Source: Enterobacter sp. ENT03 (GTDB lineage: Bacteria > Pseudomonadota > Gammaproteobacteria > Enterobacterales > Enterobacteriaceae). From it: 42,115 nt of DNA. Positions within the stretch are counted from its first letter, which is position 1; each line of letters opens with the position of its first letter. The notes beneath the pieces were generated by a model. That model searched no databases. It was not told where the DNA came from and was given only the letters and a program-made list of their open reading frames with translations. The stretch spans positions 1 to 42,115 of the forward strand of contig NZ_JAHUXA010000026.1 in NCBI RefSeq assembly GCF_019218745.1, given 5' to 3'. Position numbers and translations under genes: made by a program. Shown here one piece after another: positions 28,810-38,529 of this stretch.

Positions 28810-31800
28810 TTACCAGTCAGCGTAAGGCATCAGCGGCTGTGGCGGCATATCCATATCGCCCTGCCAGCCCGTATCGGAGTAGCGAACAAAAATCATCCCG
28901 TGACTGGGGGTATAATCTTTCGCCTGCTGAATATCAATACCTGCGCCTATTGACCATTTCGATGAGATACGCCGTTCAACCAGCGCATGGGCGGTGTAAC
29001 CGAAGCCCCGACTGCTGCCGCCCGCTGCGCTTTGTTCGCTGGCAACCGTACGATAAACATCCGGGATAATGTTTAGCACCGGGTACGTGATTTGCTTTTG
29101 GGTACGGGAATGTGACCAGGACCCAGAACCGCCCAACTCCCACGACCAGTTTTCCGTACGCTTACGCCAGGTTACCGGCACCGCAAAAGAGACATACTCC
29201 TGCGGGCTGTAATAGCCGCCCTGACCAAGTGAATAGCCACTCAGATCTTTGTCGTAGTGCCAGATCATATTGTTCAGGCCGACGGTCATACGCTCGTCGT
29301 TTTTATTGATAAGCTTGTAGTAATAGCCCGTCATCCAGCGCACACGCCAGTTATCTGCCACGTTTTTGCCGGTGAGCGTGTCTGCATTCAGACTCGCCCA
29401 GACACCGTGCGCTTCGCCGCGATCGTAACTCATGCTCACACCGCCGCCGCTGGCCCGCACGCCACCCCAGGTTTTCCCCGTACCGCCACGATTATTATCA
29501 CTATCGTCCGGATCGTACTGATAACCTTTGGCGTCCTTCTGGCCGCCAAACGCCAGCAACGAGCTGGAAATCGCGCGGCGATGCAGATTTAGCGTATAAC
29601 CTACAGGCCCCAGGTCGTTGCTGTAACTGAGTCCACCCACCACATCAACGACCTCAAACCCCATCGGCGTAGTGCCAATATCCATATTCCAGGTATCGTT
29701 ACGCCAGCCGACAGCCACGCTGGTGCCATTATCACGCTGATTGTTATCGATACTGTCACAGCCCAACTGCCCACAGGTTCCCCAGTTTGGGTCGTAATTT
29801 CCGTTCTTATTCCGGCTGAACGTCCCGGCATCCATATTCACCCTATCGGTGCGGAAGAACATCCGCCCGTCGGCCAGCGGGGCATCGGCCTGCAACATGG
29901 TGGTATGCATTTTGAGATCGGAGTAACCCCCCGTCCCATCCGAGCGGCCGTAATCATGGCTCAGAGTGACGTTCACGTCCTGCTGGCGATACAACTCTGC
30001 TGCATCGCTGCGCACACCGCGCCTGAGCCAGTCATCTTTCTCATCGCTGCGCGTAAGCTGCGTAAAGGCGTCGTTATCCTGCGGTCGCACCGGCGTGATA
30101 CCGGCCGCCACCATCGCGTCTTTATAGCCTTCCAGCGCCTGCTGCGGTTCACCCGCGGCCTGCGAAAGCCGCGCGGCATCGCGCAGTACCAGCGCACTGT
30201 CCTGCGACGGCGGCTGCGATTTGGCCTGCGGTACCAGCCGGGCGAAGGTCTGCTGCGCCTGGACGGTATCGCCCAGCTGCGCCTGCACCAGCGCCCTGCG
30301 CCGCTCGGTATTCATCGATAATGGCTGCGCGGCGTCAGGGGTGATTTTCGCCAGCTGCGCCCGTGCTTCCATCGGGTTGCGCTGCGCCAGCGCCACTTCC
30401 GCCAGGCTCAGACGGGCATCCAGATTATTCGGTTCTTTTGCCAGCACGGCGTTATACAGGGCGCTGGCGGCAGGGTAGTCGCCGCGCTGCTGCGCCCAGT
30501 CGGCAAGGGTTAAATCAAGGGACGCGGACGCGGGCTGCGCCTTCAGCAACGCCATTGCCGCGGGTTCATTGCCGCTGTCGCGCAGCTGATTCGCGCGGGC
30601 CAGCAGTTGATTGCGTTGCAGGCGCTCTGCCAGCGCCTGAATAGAGGGCGTCCACTGACTTTTTGGCAGCGTATTGAGATGCGCCAGCGCCGCCAGGCCC
30701 TGATCGTCATTGCCGGACAAGTACAGGCCATACGCATAAACCTGTTCGACGTCGTTCGGCTTTTGCGCGGCCAGATCGCGCATCTGCGCGTCGCCCTGGG
30801 CGCGTTGCCCGGCGTTACGCAAATCGCTCGCCAGCCGGTAAGTGATCCACACGCTGCCCGCATCCAGCGCCAGACGCTGGCGCTGTACGTCAGCGGCCTG
30901 CGCCCACTCGCCACGATTTTCCAGCGCTTCCGCCTGCTGCGCCAGACGGTCGCCCGTCATGCTGCGTTCAATGTCATCAATGCTGCGCCGCTGGCGGGTA
31001 TTGAGCGTCTGAATAAATGCCTGCGCTCGCTCAGGTGACTGCGCCCGATAAAGGTTCGCCAGCCCGCGCACCGCATTGCTGTTCTCGCTGTCCATGCGCA
31101 GCGCCTGCCGATAATAGCGTTCGGCGTTGTCGCTTTCTTTACGTGCCAGCGCCGCATCACCCAGCCCCAGCACCGCGTAGCTGTCGGTGTTATCCACCTG
31201 CTGCGCCTGCTGATAGAAGCGAGTCGCCGCGGCGGGATTGTTGGCTTTCAGCGCCGCGTCGCCCTGCTGGATCAGCAACCAGTAGCGGTTGGTCTGCAAC
31301 AGACTGTCCCATTTACTGCGGTTGCTGCTTTGCGGAGCCAGCGCAATGGCTTTTTGCAAGTGTTCCACCGCGCGGGCGCGATCGCCTTTCTGGGAATAAG
31401 CCTGACCGAGCGCGCCAATGGCTTCGCCGTCACGCTCGTCGGCGCTGACTGCCTGTTGCAGCGCGCTAATGGCATTGCTGCCCTGCCCGGCGTCCACCGC
31501 CGCCAGCCCCTGTGAACGGGCACGAAACGCCGGATCCGCCAGCTTCTGTTGCTGTTCGGCCAGTTGCTGGCGCGCCATCTCGACGTTATCACCCTCGCTG
31601 AACTGCGCGAGGAAGCGTTGCAGCGCCTGCACGCTGGCGTCACTGACGGGCAGATCTTTGATTTGCTGGTACCAGATGGCTGCCGCAGCATCGCGGTTGG
31701 TGCCAGATTTCGCCATCTGCTGAAGGACCGCATAGCCTTCATCCGGGCGGTCGCTGGCAAACAGCAATTGCGCGAGGGCATTTTGCAGCTCGCCATCGCC

Positions 31801-32334
31801 TGGACGGCGGGCATTCAGGGCTTTGAGCTGATTGATAGCTTCATTGCGGCGGGCCGGGATTTTTGCCACCTGCACCCAGTATTCCCGCGCGATCTCGCCG
31901 GGAGGCGGATTGCCGTTAAACAGTTTGTCGTACGCGGCAATCGCCTCCTGCGTATGGCCGGTGGTGCCCTGCAAACGCGCTTCCTGCAATGCCTGACGCC
32001 CCTCCGGGGTGGAGAGCGTCATGACGCCGCGGGAGTCGCGCAACGCGCTGGAGTCCGGCGCCAGTTGCTGAAGTCTGTCGAGCTGCTTTTGCGCCCCCGC
32101 GGTATCGCCCTGGCGCAGCAAATAGCGAAAGCGCGCGGCAATAACGTCCGGGTTCGCCGGATCGATAAGCTCCAGCCGGTGCAGCGACTGGCGCACCAGA
32201 TCGTCCCGTTTTGTCGCTTCGCCCAGCCGCACCTGATTCAGCAGTTGCTGCTCCGCGCCCGACGCGGCATGCAGGTTCGGCATCACCGAGAAGCCGAGCG
32301 ATAAAGCAATAAAACGTAGCGTTAACCTGCGCAT
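28810..32334 (-). CDS. bcsC: Cellulose synthase outer-membrane export protein BcsC
   Basis: Carries the nascent cellulose chain across the periplasm and outer membrane. The 1174 residues (E. coli about 1157) begin with a signal peptide (RFIALSLGFSVMPNLHA, cleavage near 24). About 800 residues of TPR helices follow (for example YAVLGLGDAALARKESDNAE and DGEAIGALGQAYSQKGDRA). From about 830 the BCSC_C outer-membrane barrel ends in an aromatic-rich strand. bcsB lies only 21 bases upstream, whereas in E. coli bcsZ separates the two genes. The 99 bases between it and pdeK show no clear terminator. Confidence 0.96.
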   Translation of the reverse strand: MRRLTLRFIALSLGFSVMPNLHAASGAEQQLLNQVRLGEATKRDDLVRQSLHRLELIDPANPDVIAARFRYLLRQGDTAGAQKQLDRLQQLAPDSSALRDSRGVMTLSTPEGRQALQEARLQGTTGHTQEAIAAYDKLFNGNPPPGEIAREYWVQVAKIPARRNEAINQLKALNARRPGDGELQNALAQLLFASDRPDEGYAVLQQMAKSGTNRDAAAAIWYQQIKDLPVSDASVQALQRFLAQFSEGDNVEMARQQLAEQQQKLADPAFRARSQGLAAVDAGQGSNAISALQQAVSADERDGEAIGALGQAYSQKGDRARAVEHLQKAIALAPQSSNRSKWDSLLQTNRYWLLIQQGDAALKANNPAAATRFYQQAQQVDNTDSYAVLGLGDAALARKESDNAERYYRQALRMDSENSNAVRGLANLYRAQSPERAQAFIQTLNTRQRRSIDDIERSMTGDRLAQQAEALENRGEWAQAADVQRQRLALDAGSVWITYRLASDLRNAGQRAQGDAQMRDLAAQKPNDVEQVYAYGLYLSGNDDQGLAALAHLNTLPKSQWTPSIQALAERLQRNQLLARANQLRDSGNEPAAMALLKAQPASASLDLTLADWAQQRGDYPAASALYNAVLAKEPNNLDARLSLAEVALAQRNPMEARAQLAKITPDAAQPLSMNTERRRALVQAQLGDTVQAQQTFARLVPQAKSQPPSQDSALVLRDAARLSQAAGEPQQALEGYKDAMVAAGITPVRPQDNDAFTQLTRSDEKDDWLRRGVRSDAAELYRQQDVNVTLSHDYGRSDGTGGYSDLKMHTTMLQADAPLADGRMFFRTDRVNMDAGTFSRNKNGNYDPNWGTCGQLGCDSIDNNQRDNGTSVAVGWRNDTWNMDIGTTPMGFEVVDVVGGLSYSNDLGPVGYTLNLHRRAISSSLLAFGGQKDAKGYQYDPDDSDNNRGGTGKTWGGVRASGGGVSMSYDRGEAHGVWASLNADTLTGKNVADNWRVRWMTGYYYKLINKNDERMTVGLNNMIWHYDKDLSGYSLGQGGYYSPQEYVSFAVPVTWRKRTENWSWELGGSGSWSHSRTQKQITYPVLNIIPDVYRTVASEQSAAGGSSRGFGYTAHALVERRISSKWSIGAGIDIQQAKDYTPSHGMIFVRYSDTGWQGDMDMPPQPLMPYADW

Positions 32335-32355
32335 GACGGACCCCGGTATCGCAAT

Positions 32356-34764
32356 TTATTCATGGTCGCCGTCAAGACGACGACGGCTAATGATGCGCAG
32401 CAGACGCCACAGCACCCAGGCCAGCAGGACAACGCTCACCGCTGCCAGCACCGCCAGCAGGATCGGATGGTTAGAGAGTGCATACCAGATGCGCTCAAAC
32501 CACGGCAGATGACCGACATAATAAATATCACCAACCCGCAGGCCATTGACGCCCGATTCGCGGATCACCGTGACCGAGCCATACATCGCAGCGCGCTTGC
32601 CGGTGTCGTTCATCGCCTCGTTGAGCAGGCTGTAACCACGCGGGCTGTCGGCCAGCAGCGCAATCACACTGCGCTGCTCGTTATAGGGCGACTGGAAGCC
32701 GATAATCGCCGCCATCGGACCGCTGGAGCTGACCGCGGTCTGCGTATCGGCCTGACGATCGTTGACGTCCGGCATAATGGCCGGGAACGTTGTCTGCCGC
32801 TGCGGCGTTTTCACCCAGCTTTGCGTCGCCTGTACCAGCAGATCGATGCGCTCATCGTTTTTCAGTTTTTCCGGCAAGGTGCCAATAATCAGGATGTCTG
32901 CATCTTTATTGGCCAGCTGGCTGCCATCGTTGGTCAGGGTGACATTTACCGCCGGCAAGCCGGTTTGCGCGCCGATGCCGCCCATCGAATCCAGCAGCGT
33001 GGTGAGCTGGCCTGGAGTCGGCTGCGCGGGCAGCACCACCAGCGTCTCAGAGAGATCCGCCATCCGGCTGAACGGGAAGCCCGCATTGGCAAAGGCGCGC
33101 AGATCCGGCATGGCCATAAAGTGATAATACTTCGAGAAATCAATCGTCGAGTCGTCGCCGATCACCACGCGGTTTTGCACCGGCTGGAAGGTAATACAGT
33201 TGTCGATAGTGCCGCCCGGCATCGGGTTCATGTACTGGAAATCGAAGCGCAGCTGGTTGAGCGCACCGAGTTTCAGCGCCGGGATTGTCACTTCGGTTTT
33301 ACCGTCCAGCAGACCCTGCAATACCGGCAGGCGCAACAGCAGACGGTTTGAGTCCTGGCTGCTGGTCAGGCTGAAGGATTGCAGGAACTGATTATTCAGG
33401 CTGATGTCCATGCGCGAGCTGTCTTTGGTCGGCGGCGCGGTATAGCGGTAATTGAGGTTCATATCAATGCCGCTGCTGCGCAGCAGATAGAGATCTGGCG
33501 GCAGACTCATCGCGACATTAATGGACGCAGGCTGTAAGCCGGTGGACTGCAACTGCTCCTCATAGGTTTTCAGCTCGCCAAAGGAGATCGCCCGGTCGGT
33601 GCGCACCCAGTTTGGCGCATCGTAAGGTTTACGCGCCAGCAACGGTTTCACGTCATCCACCACCACGCGATCGCCGCGGAACAGCAGATTGCCCTGAGCA
33701 ATGCCCTTCGCCGCCTGCAGGATGTCTTTGTCATCGCGTCCGAACACCACCAGCACTTTCATAAACGGGTTAGTCGGGTGGTCCATCATCATCACGGTCG
33801 GTGCCGTGACGGGCGGCACATCACGCAGGAACGCCGGGCGTTTGTCGTTAGTGGCAAAGACAATGGCATTCCTGTCCGGCAGCGCATCATACGACACCGG
33901 GAACTGCTGACCGCGCCAGCCGGTCCGCGAGCCAAACCACGACGCCACAATGCTTGCCGCCTGTTGCTGCGCCAGCGCTGGCGCACCGGCGAAGACCATC
34001 GGCAGGTTCAGCGGACGGTTATCGCGCGGATCGAAGAAGGGTAACGGGAAATTCGACAGATCGTTTTTCAGCGTCAGTTTTTGATAGGTGAGCGCCAGCG
34101 AGCTGTTGCGTCCGATGTCCATCCACAGGGTGCTGCTGGCCGGGTTTTCACAGACGTCGCGGTAATGCCCGACGAATTCCAGCCGCACACGGTTGAAATC
34201 GGTGATGTAAAGCGGATCGATGGCGACTTGCGCCTGCGTTTTTTTACCCAATTGCTCTTTGGTGACGGGCAGAACGCCCATCAGTTCGTCGTTCAGATAG
34301 ACCTTAAGCTGCGACTGCACGGGCAGCAGTGAAGGCGACGGCGTATATTCCAGATTCAGCAGCGCTTTTGACACGACCTCATCGCTGCGCATACCGAATT
34401 CAACCCCACTATCCGGATTCACACCGCGCAAGATCATGCTGCCCGGCGGCGGGGCGATCTGGGCGAACGTCAGGGTGACGTCGCGGGTAGGCGCATTATC
34501 CGCCACGATCGGCGCATTCGCGCCATTCACGCCGGGCATCACCTGCCCCACTGGCGTGGTCTGCGCTTCAACCGGCGTCTCCGGGATCATCGATTCCGGC
34601 TGCGTCGGCGCAGGCGTGGCGGCCCCTTCTGTTGCTGGCGTCACCGTCGGCACCACGGGCGCTGCCGTTGCTGCCGGACTGGCGGGCGCCGCCGAGGTCA
34701 TCGCATACGGGAATGCACTTAATCCCACTACCACTGCGCACATCCAGGAAAGTTTTCTTTTCAT
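32356..34764 (-). CDS. bcsB: Cellulose synthase periplasmic subunit BcsB
   Basis: Periplasmic, membrane-anchored partner of BcsA that guides the polymer and is needed for synthase activity. The 802 residues (E. coli 779) start with a signal peptide (LSWMCAVVVGLSAFPYAMTSA). An unusually Pro/Ala/Thr-rich low-complexity stretch follows (about 26-90). Two repeats of carbohydrate-binding and flavodoxin-like domains make up the bulk, and the C-terminal anchor is LLAVLAAVSVVLLAWVLWRLL. The start is the last of several ATGs in the 25-base gap after bcsA; the others are out of frame and stop at once. Confidence 0.95.
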   Translation of the reverse strand: MKRKLSWMCAVVVGLSAFPYAMTSAAPASPAATAAPVVPTVTPATEGAATPAPTQPESMIPETPVEAQTTPVGQVMPGVNGANAPIVADNAPTRDVTLTFAQIAPPPGSMILRGVNPDSGVEFGMRSDEVVSKALLNLEYTPSPSLLPVQSQLKVYLNDELMGVLPVTKEQLGKKTQAQVAIDPLYITDFNRVRLEFVGHYRDVCENPASSTLWMDIGRNSSLALTYQKLTLKNDLSNFPLPFFDPRDNRPLNLPMVFAGAPALAQQQAASIVASWFGSRTGWRGQQFPVSYDALPDRNAIVFATNDKRPAFLRDVPPVTAPTVMMMDHPTNPFMKVLVVFGRDDKDILQAAKGIAQGNLLFRGDRVVVDDVKPLLARKPYDAPNWVRTDRAISFGELKTYEEQLQSTGLQPASINVAMSLPPDLYLLRSSGIDMNLNYRYTAPPTKDSSRMDISLNNQFLQSFSLTSSQDSNRLLLRLPVLQGLLDGKTEVTIPALKLGALNQLRFDFQYMNPMPGGTIDNCITFQPVQNRVVIGDDSTIDFSKYYHFMAMPDLRAFANAGFPFSRMADLSETLVVLPAQPTPGQLTTLLDSMGGIGAQTGLPAVNVTLTNDGSQLANKDADILIIGTLPEKLKNDERIDLLVQATQSWVKTPQRQTTFPAIMPDVNDRQADTQTAVSSSGPMAAIIGFQSPYNEQRSVIALLADSPRGYSLLNEAMNDTGKRAAMYGSVTVIRESGVNGLRVGDIYYVGHLPWFERIWYALSNHPILLAVLAAVSVVLLAWVLWRLLRIISRRRLDGDHE

Positions 34765-34789
34765 CGCATTATCATCATTGTTGAGCCTG

Positions 34790-37393
34790 TCACGAACCCG
34801 GTTGCGGTATTACCACGTCCCGCTCGGGGCGGCGCGGAACGAACGACACAATCCAGGAAACCAGTGAAGTGAGGGACCGGAAAATCATTTTTACGGACGA
34901 AGGTGCAAATTCTGCAAGGTGGCGATAGCCACGGAAACCTAACTTGAGAATATCCATCAAACTTTCCATCGGTTTATCTTCCGGGAAGCTGTCCTGCCAG
35001 AGTGCCCAGGTATCGGCGCGGGCAAAAGTACACTGAACAAAATCAATATGTTGACGGGTGGTTAGCGGCATCAGTTGCAGGCCGATTTCGTTGCCTGAAA
35101 CGCGCACTACCTGCGCCGGGAAGGCATATTCCTGCTGACCGCGTTTGAGCAGCAGGTTCACCTTCTGCCCTTCCAGCACCTGCGCCTGGCCGTTAATTTT
35201 GATCCCCAGCCCGCCATCCGAGAAGTCATGTACGGTGCAGGAGAAAAGATGGCCGTCTTCGCGGGCAATGGCCGCTGGCATGGAGATTTCAACCCGGTGG
35301 GCGCGGCGCAGCTGTTTGCTCTCGACCGACACCGCTACCGCCCCGCCGAGCACCACCAGGTTATAGAACACCCAGACGATACTGACGAAAACAGTAAGAA
35401 TTTCGTTCTCCGGCCCATAGAAATAGCGCCAGACCCCCACCATCACGCCAAAAATATTCAGCAGTACGAGGAATATGTACGGTCGGGAGATCACCCAGTC
35501 GACGTACTCCTCCTCCACCAGTCCCCCCTTGGCGGTCACGTTAAATTTCCCTTTATGTGGCGCGAACAGGGCGACCATGGTGGGCGGCGCGATATACCAG
35601 GCCAGCACCGTTTCATAAATTTCACTCCAGAACGAGTGCCGGTATTTGCCCTGAATTTTGGAGTTGGTCAGGCTGGCGTGGATCATGTGCGGCACCACAA
35701 ACAGCGCAATCATCAGCGCCGGGGCGTAAATGATATAGGCGTGAAGCAGCAGAAACGCCAGCGGCGCAGTCAGGAACACCAGTCGCGGAATACCGGACAA
35801 GAAGTGGAACATGGCGTTCACATAACAGAGCCGTTGCGGGAGCTTGAGTCCCTTACCGAACAGCGGGTTATCAAGGCGGAAGATCTGCACCATACCGCGC
35901 GCCCAGCGGATACGCTGCCCGATGTGCGCCGACAGGCTTTCCGTCGCCAGCCCCGCCGCCTGGGGAATACGCATATAGGCCGAGCTGTAGCCAAGGCGGT
36001 GCAGACGCAGCGAGGTGTGCGCATCTTCCGTCACCGTTTCCACCGCAATGCCGCCAATCTCATCGAGCGGCGCGCGACGGATCACCGCGCAGGAGCCGCA
36101 GAAAAAGGTCGCGTCCCACATGTCGTTACCGTCCTGCACCAGCCCGTAAAACAGCGTGCCTTCGTTCGGGGTTTTGCGGAAGCGACCCAGGTTGCGCTCA
36201 AAGGGATCCGGCGAGAAGAAGTGGTGCGGCGTCTGCATCATCGCCAGTTCCTTTTCTTTCAGGAACCAGCCCATGGTCATCTGCAAAAACGAGCGCGTGG
36301 GTACGTGGTCGCAGTCGAAAATCGACACAAACTCGCCCTTCGCGTATTTCAGGGCATTGTTGATGTTCCCGGCTTTGGCGTGCTCATGGGTGGTACGGGC
36401 GATGTATTTCACCCCTACCGTCTCGGCAAACTGGCGGAAGGTTTCGCGCCCGCCGTCATCAAGGATCCAGATGGTCAGTTTATCTTTCGGCCAGTCGATA
36501 CCCAGCGAGGCATAAATGGTGTTTTTCACCACGTTCAAATCTTCGTTATAAGTCGGTACGAAAATATCAACGGTCGGCCACTGGGACATATCTTTTGGCA
36601 GCGGCACCGGCTGGCGGTTTAGCGGCCACACCACCTGGAAATAACCGAGCACCAGCACCACCCAGGCGTAGGTTTCTGCAATAAGCAGGATTAGACCGCA
36701 GACCAGACTGACCGGATCGTTCCAGTTAAGGGTGGAGGTGTAGCGCCACCAGATGTAACGACAGGAGACGGTGAGTGACAGCACGATGAGCATCAGCGCC
36801 GAGAAGCGTCCCGGAATGCGCCGCACCATCATCGCCACCGCCCACAGCAGGATCAGGAAGATAAACTGCGACATCGGATTAAACGGCTGAGTAATACACA
36901 GCAGCGCCAGCAGAGAAGAAAACACCACAATCACGCCGAGAATAATACGCCGCAGCCGCGGATGCAGATGCCCCAGCTCTTTCTGGTGATCCAGATGGCC
37001 GGTCCTCGTGCTAAACCGCTGCGGCAGCGCGTCGAGCCAGGCATGGTAACGAGCCATAAAGTGCGAAATACCGGAACGGCGGCGTTTACGCGGGCCGTCA
37101 TCCGGGCGCGGTGTGGGGGTGATCAGCAGCCACAGGGTTTGCAGCAGGTAGCGAAGCGGATCGAGGGGACGCGGGCGTTCGGAACGAATATGCGGATAGA
37201 GCTCACGGTGACGCTCGCGGATCGCCTGCCAGCGCGGGTGTTCAAGGGGCAGAAAAAGCCAGGCGAGGATCGCCCACAGGCAGCCCAGGGCGGCGCTGAA
37301 CGCCGGCGCGCCGTGGCTGCGATAAAGCTGGTAACGTGCGCCGAGGCGTTCGCTGACCGGGGGGATCAAAAGCCAGGCAGAAAGGCGGCTCAT
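34790..37393 (-). CDS. bcsA: Cellulose synthase catalytic subunit BcsA (UDP-forming)
   Basis: Inner-membrane GT2 glycosyltransferase that polymerises glucose from UDP-glucose and translocates the chain. In 867 residues, membrane helices flank a cytosolic GT domain. Catalytic residues are all visible: DDG at 312-314, DCD at 360-362, TED at 455-457 and QRIRW at 493-497; a gating-loop FxVTxK sequence is FNVTAK near 617. A C-terminal PilZ domain binds c-di-GMP, with RRAHR at 696-700 and DFSDGG at 723-728. The start codon overlaps the bcsQ stop (ATGA). Ligand and catalytic motifs are intact, so activity is expected. Confidence 0.98.
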   Translation of the reverse strand: MSRLSAWLLIPPVSERLGARYQLYRSHGAPAFSAALGCLWAILAWLFLPLEHPRWQAIRERHRELYPHIRSERPRPLDPLRYLLQTLWLLITPTPRPDDGPRKRRRSGISHFMARYHAWLDALPQRFSTRTGHLDHQKELGHLHPRLRRIILGVIVVFSSLLALLCITQPFNPMSQFIFLILLWAVAMMVRRIPGRFSALMLIVLSLTVSCRYIWWRYTSTLNWNDPVSLVCGLILLIAETYAWVVLVLGYFQVVWPLNRQPVPLPKDMSQWPTVDIFVPTYNEDLNVVKNTIYASLGIDWPKDKLTIWILDDGGRETFRQFAETVGVKYIARTTHEHAKAGNINNALKYAKGEFVSIFDCDHVPTRSFLQMTMGWFLKEKELAMMQTPHHFFSPDPFERNLGRFRKTPNEGTLFYGLVQDGNDMWDATFFCGSCAVIRRAPLDEIGGIAVETVTEDAHTSLRLHRLGYSSAYMRIPQAAGLATESLSAHIGQRIRWARGMVQIFRLDNPLFGKGLKLPQRLCYVNAMFHFLSGIPRLVFLTAPLAFLLLHAYIIYAPALMIALFVVPHMIHASLTNSKIQGKYRHSFWSEIYETVLAWYIAPPTMVALFAPHKGKFNVTAKGGLVEEEYVDWVISRPYIFLVLLNIFGVMVGVWRYFYGPENEILTVFVSIVWVFYNLVVLGGAVAVSVESKQLRRAHRVEISMPAAIAREDGHLFSCTVHDFSDGGLGIKINGQAQVLEGQKVNLLLKRGQQEYAFPAQVVRVSGNEIGLQLMPLTTRQHIDFVQCTFARADTWALWQDSFPEDKPMESLMDILKLGFRGYRHLAEFAPSSVKMIFRSLTSLVSWIVSFVPRRPERDVVIPQPGS

Positions 37394-38157
37394 AGCTCGT
37401 TCCCGCCTGCCGGAGCGGGTGTATCAGACGTCGGCGTTGCCGCATGCAGCAGACACCAGTTCGCCAGCGTCATGATCTCTTCGGCGGCCAGCGAGTCCAT
37501 GCGATATTCCCCCAGCGGTTGCTTGGCGGCCAGGCATTCGGCCATCGCCTCATCGCGGTGGATCACCGTTGGCAACAGGCGGCGCTGGGTTTGCAGCCAT
37601 ACCTGATACAAATCATCCTGTAGCTGACTGCCGATGCGCAGATCGTTAATCAGAATATGCGCCCCTGCCGGTAACGCCTGCTGATGTAAACGTACATGAC
37701 AGTTGCTGTCTGGCTTAACGACAGCGATCGTCTGGTCGCACTGTTCAAGGATCAGGCGGGACAGCGGGTTCTGGCCGTGGGGCAGATCCACCAGGATCCA
37801 CTGATAATGGCTCTGTGCTTTTAACTTTTGCAGGATCGGCCCGATACCGCTTAGTGCTTCATGCAACAGGTGCTGGTTTTCCGCTTCGCCTGCGGTGAGT
37901 TGACCAAACGGCAGCAGATCCAGTTGCGAGGTGTAGCGCTGACCGGCGTCGCGCCAGTCCTGTCCGTCCAGTAACGCCCGCGCCCAGCCCGCGGGCTGGG
38001 TAAAATCGACGTTATAGGACAGGCGCAGCAAGTTATCCGGGCAGGCATCCACGATCAGCACAGCTTCCCCAAGCATGTGCAATGACCAGCCCAGTGCCGC
38101 GGTGACCGACGTGGTGCCCACGCCGCCGCGTATGCCCTGTAATCCCAGAATGGCCAT
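37390..38157 (-). CDS. bcsQ: Cellulose biosynthesis protein BcsQ (MinD/ParA-like ATPase)
   Basis: ParA/MinD-superfamily ATPase needed for cellulose production and polar placement of the machine; with BcsR it binds the BcsA complex. The 255 residues start AILGLQGIRGGVGTTSVTAAL. The P-loop is deviant (GGVGTTS), as in E. coli BcsQ. VLIVDACPDNLLRL and WILVDLPHG are the following nucleotide-site motifs. In E. coli K-12 laboratory strains codon 6 is a stop; here it encodes Leu, so the gene is intact. AAGGAAG precedes the start. bcsR ends 10 bases upstream. Confidence 0.95.
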   Translation of the reverse strand: MAILGLQGIRGGVGTTSVTAALGWSLHMLGEAVLIVDACPDNLLRLSYNVDFTQPAGWARALLDGQDWRDAGQRYTSQLDLLPFGQLTAGEAENQHLLHEALSGIGPILQKLKAQSHYQWILVDLPHGQNPLSRLILEQCDQTIAVVKPDSNCHVRLHQQALPAGAHILINDLRIGSQLQDDLYQVWLQTQRRLLPTVIHRDEAMAECLAAKQPLGEYRMDSLAAEEIMTLANWCLLHAATPTSDTPAPAGGNEL

Positions 38158-38167
38158 TCCGGCTTCC

Positions 38168-38356
38168 TTATGGCAGTTGGGAGAATTCAGCGAGCAATGG
38201 CCAGCGTTTAATCGCTGCCGCCAATTGTTCCCGTTGGGAAATATCGGTGTAGTCTATTTCAGGCAATGAAAACACCCGGCTCAATGCCTGGAAATCATTC
38301 TGCCAGGTATAGTTCAACGCCGAATCTTGCGAATTAACGGTTTCATTATTATTCAT
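38168..38356 (-). CDS. bcsR: Cellulose biosynthesis protein BcsR
   Basis: Small regulator that with BcsQ forms a heterocomplex on the cytosolic side of the synthase. From ATG 38356 it has 62 residues, the E. coli length, with the conserved FSLPEIDYTDISQREQLAAA and KRWPLLAEF core. A longer reading from 38431 would add 25 unrelated residues. It is first in the minus-strand bcsRQABC operon and divergent from bcsE. Confidence 0.93.
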   Translation of the reverse strand: MNNNETVNSQDSALNYTWQNDFQALSRVFSLPEIDYTDISQREQLAAAIKRWPLLAEFSQLP

Positions 38357-38529
38357 TTTTATCGTATCGCTTTGAATAAAAAACTGGTGGAAAGCGTTTA
38401 TCCGCTTGCCCGCTGCAAAAAATGCGTTCACATGCTAAATCTGATGCGCTTTAATTTCAATGTTAGGTTTATTTCTTTGCTTTCGCTAGTAAACTGAGGT
38501 AACTGACGATCTTGAACAAGAGGGACGCG

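Noticed and set aside
31549-32304. 251-codon open frame opposite the TPR part of bcsC
   Set aside because: Explained by the repetitive, GC-rich TPR coding sequence on the other strand.
32335-32355. Remnant of bcsZ in the bcsC-bcsB gap
   Set aside because: Only 21 bases are present, too few for any identifiable remnant, and none of the surrounding frames resembles a GH8 enzyme.
32362-33351. 329-codon open frame on the plus strand opposite bcsB
   Set aside because: Antisense shadow; rich in Arg, His and Gln as expected from reversed codons.
35228-36622. 464-codon open frame on the plus strand opposite bcsA
   Set aside because: Antisense to the conserved core of bcsA. Low-complexity, Arg/His/Gln-rich product with no recognisable domain and no ribosome-binding context.
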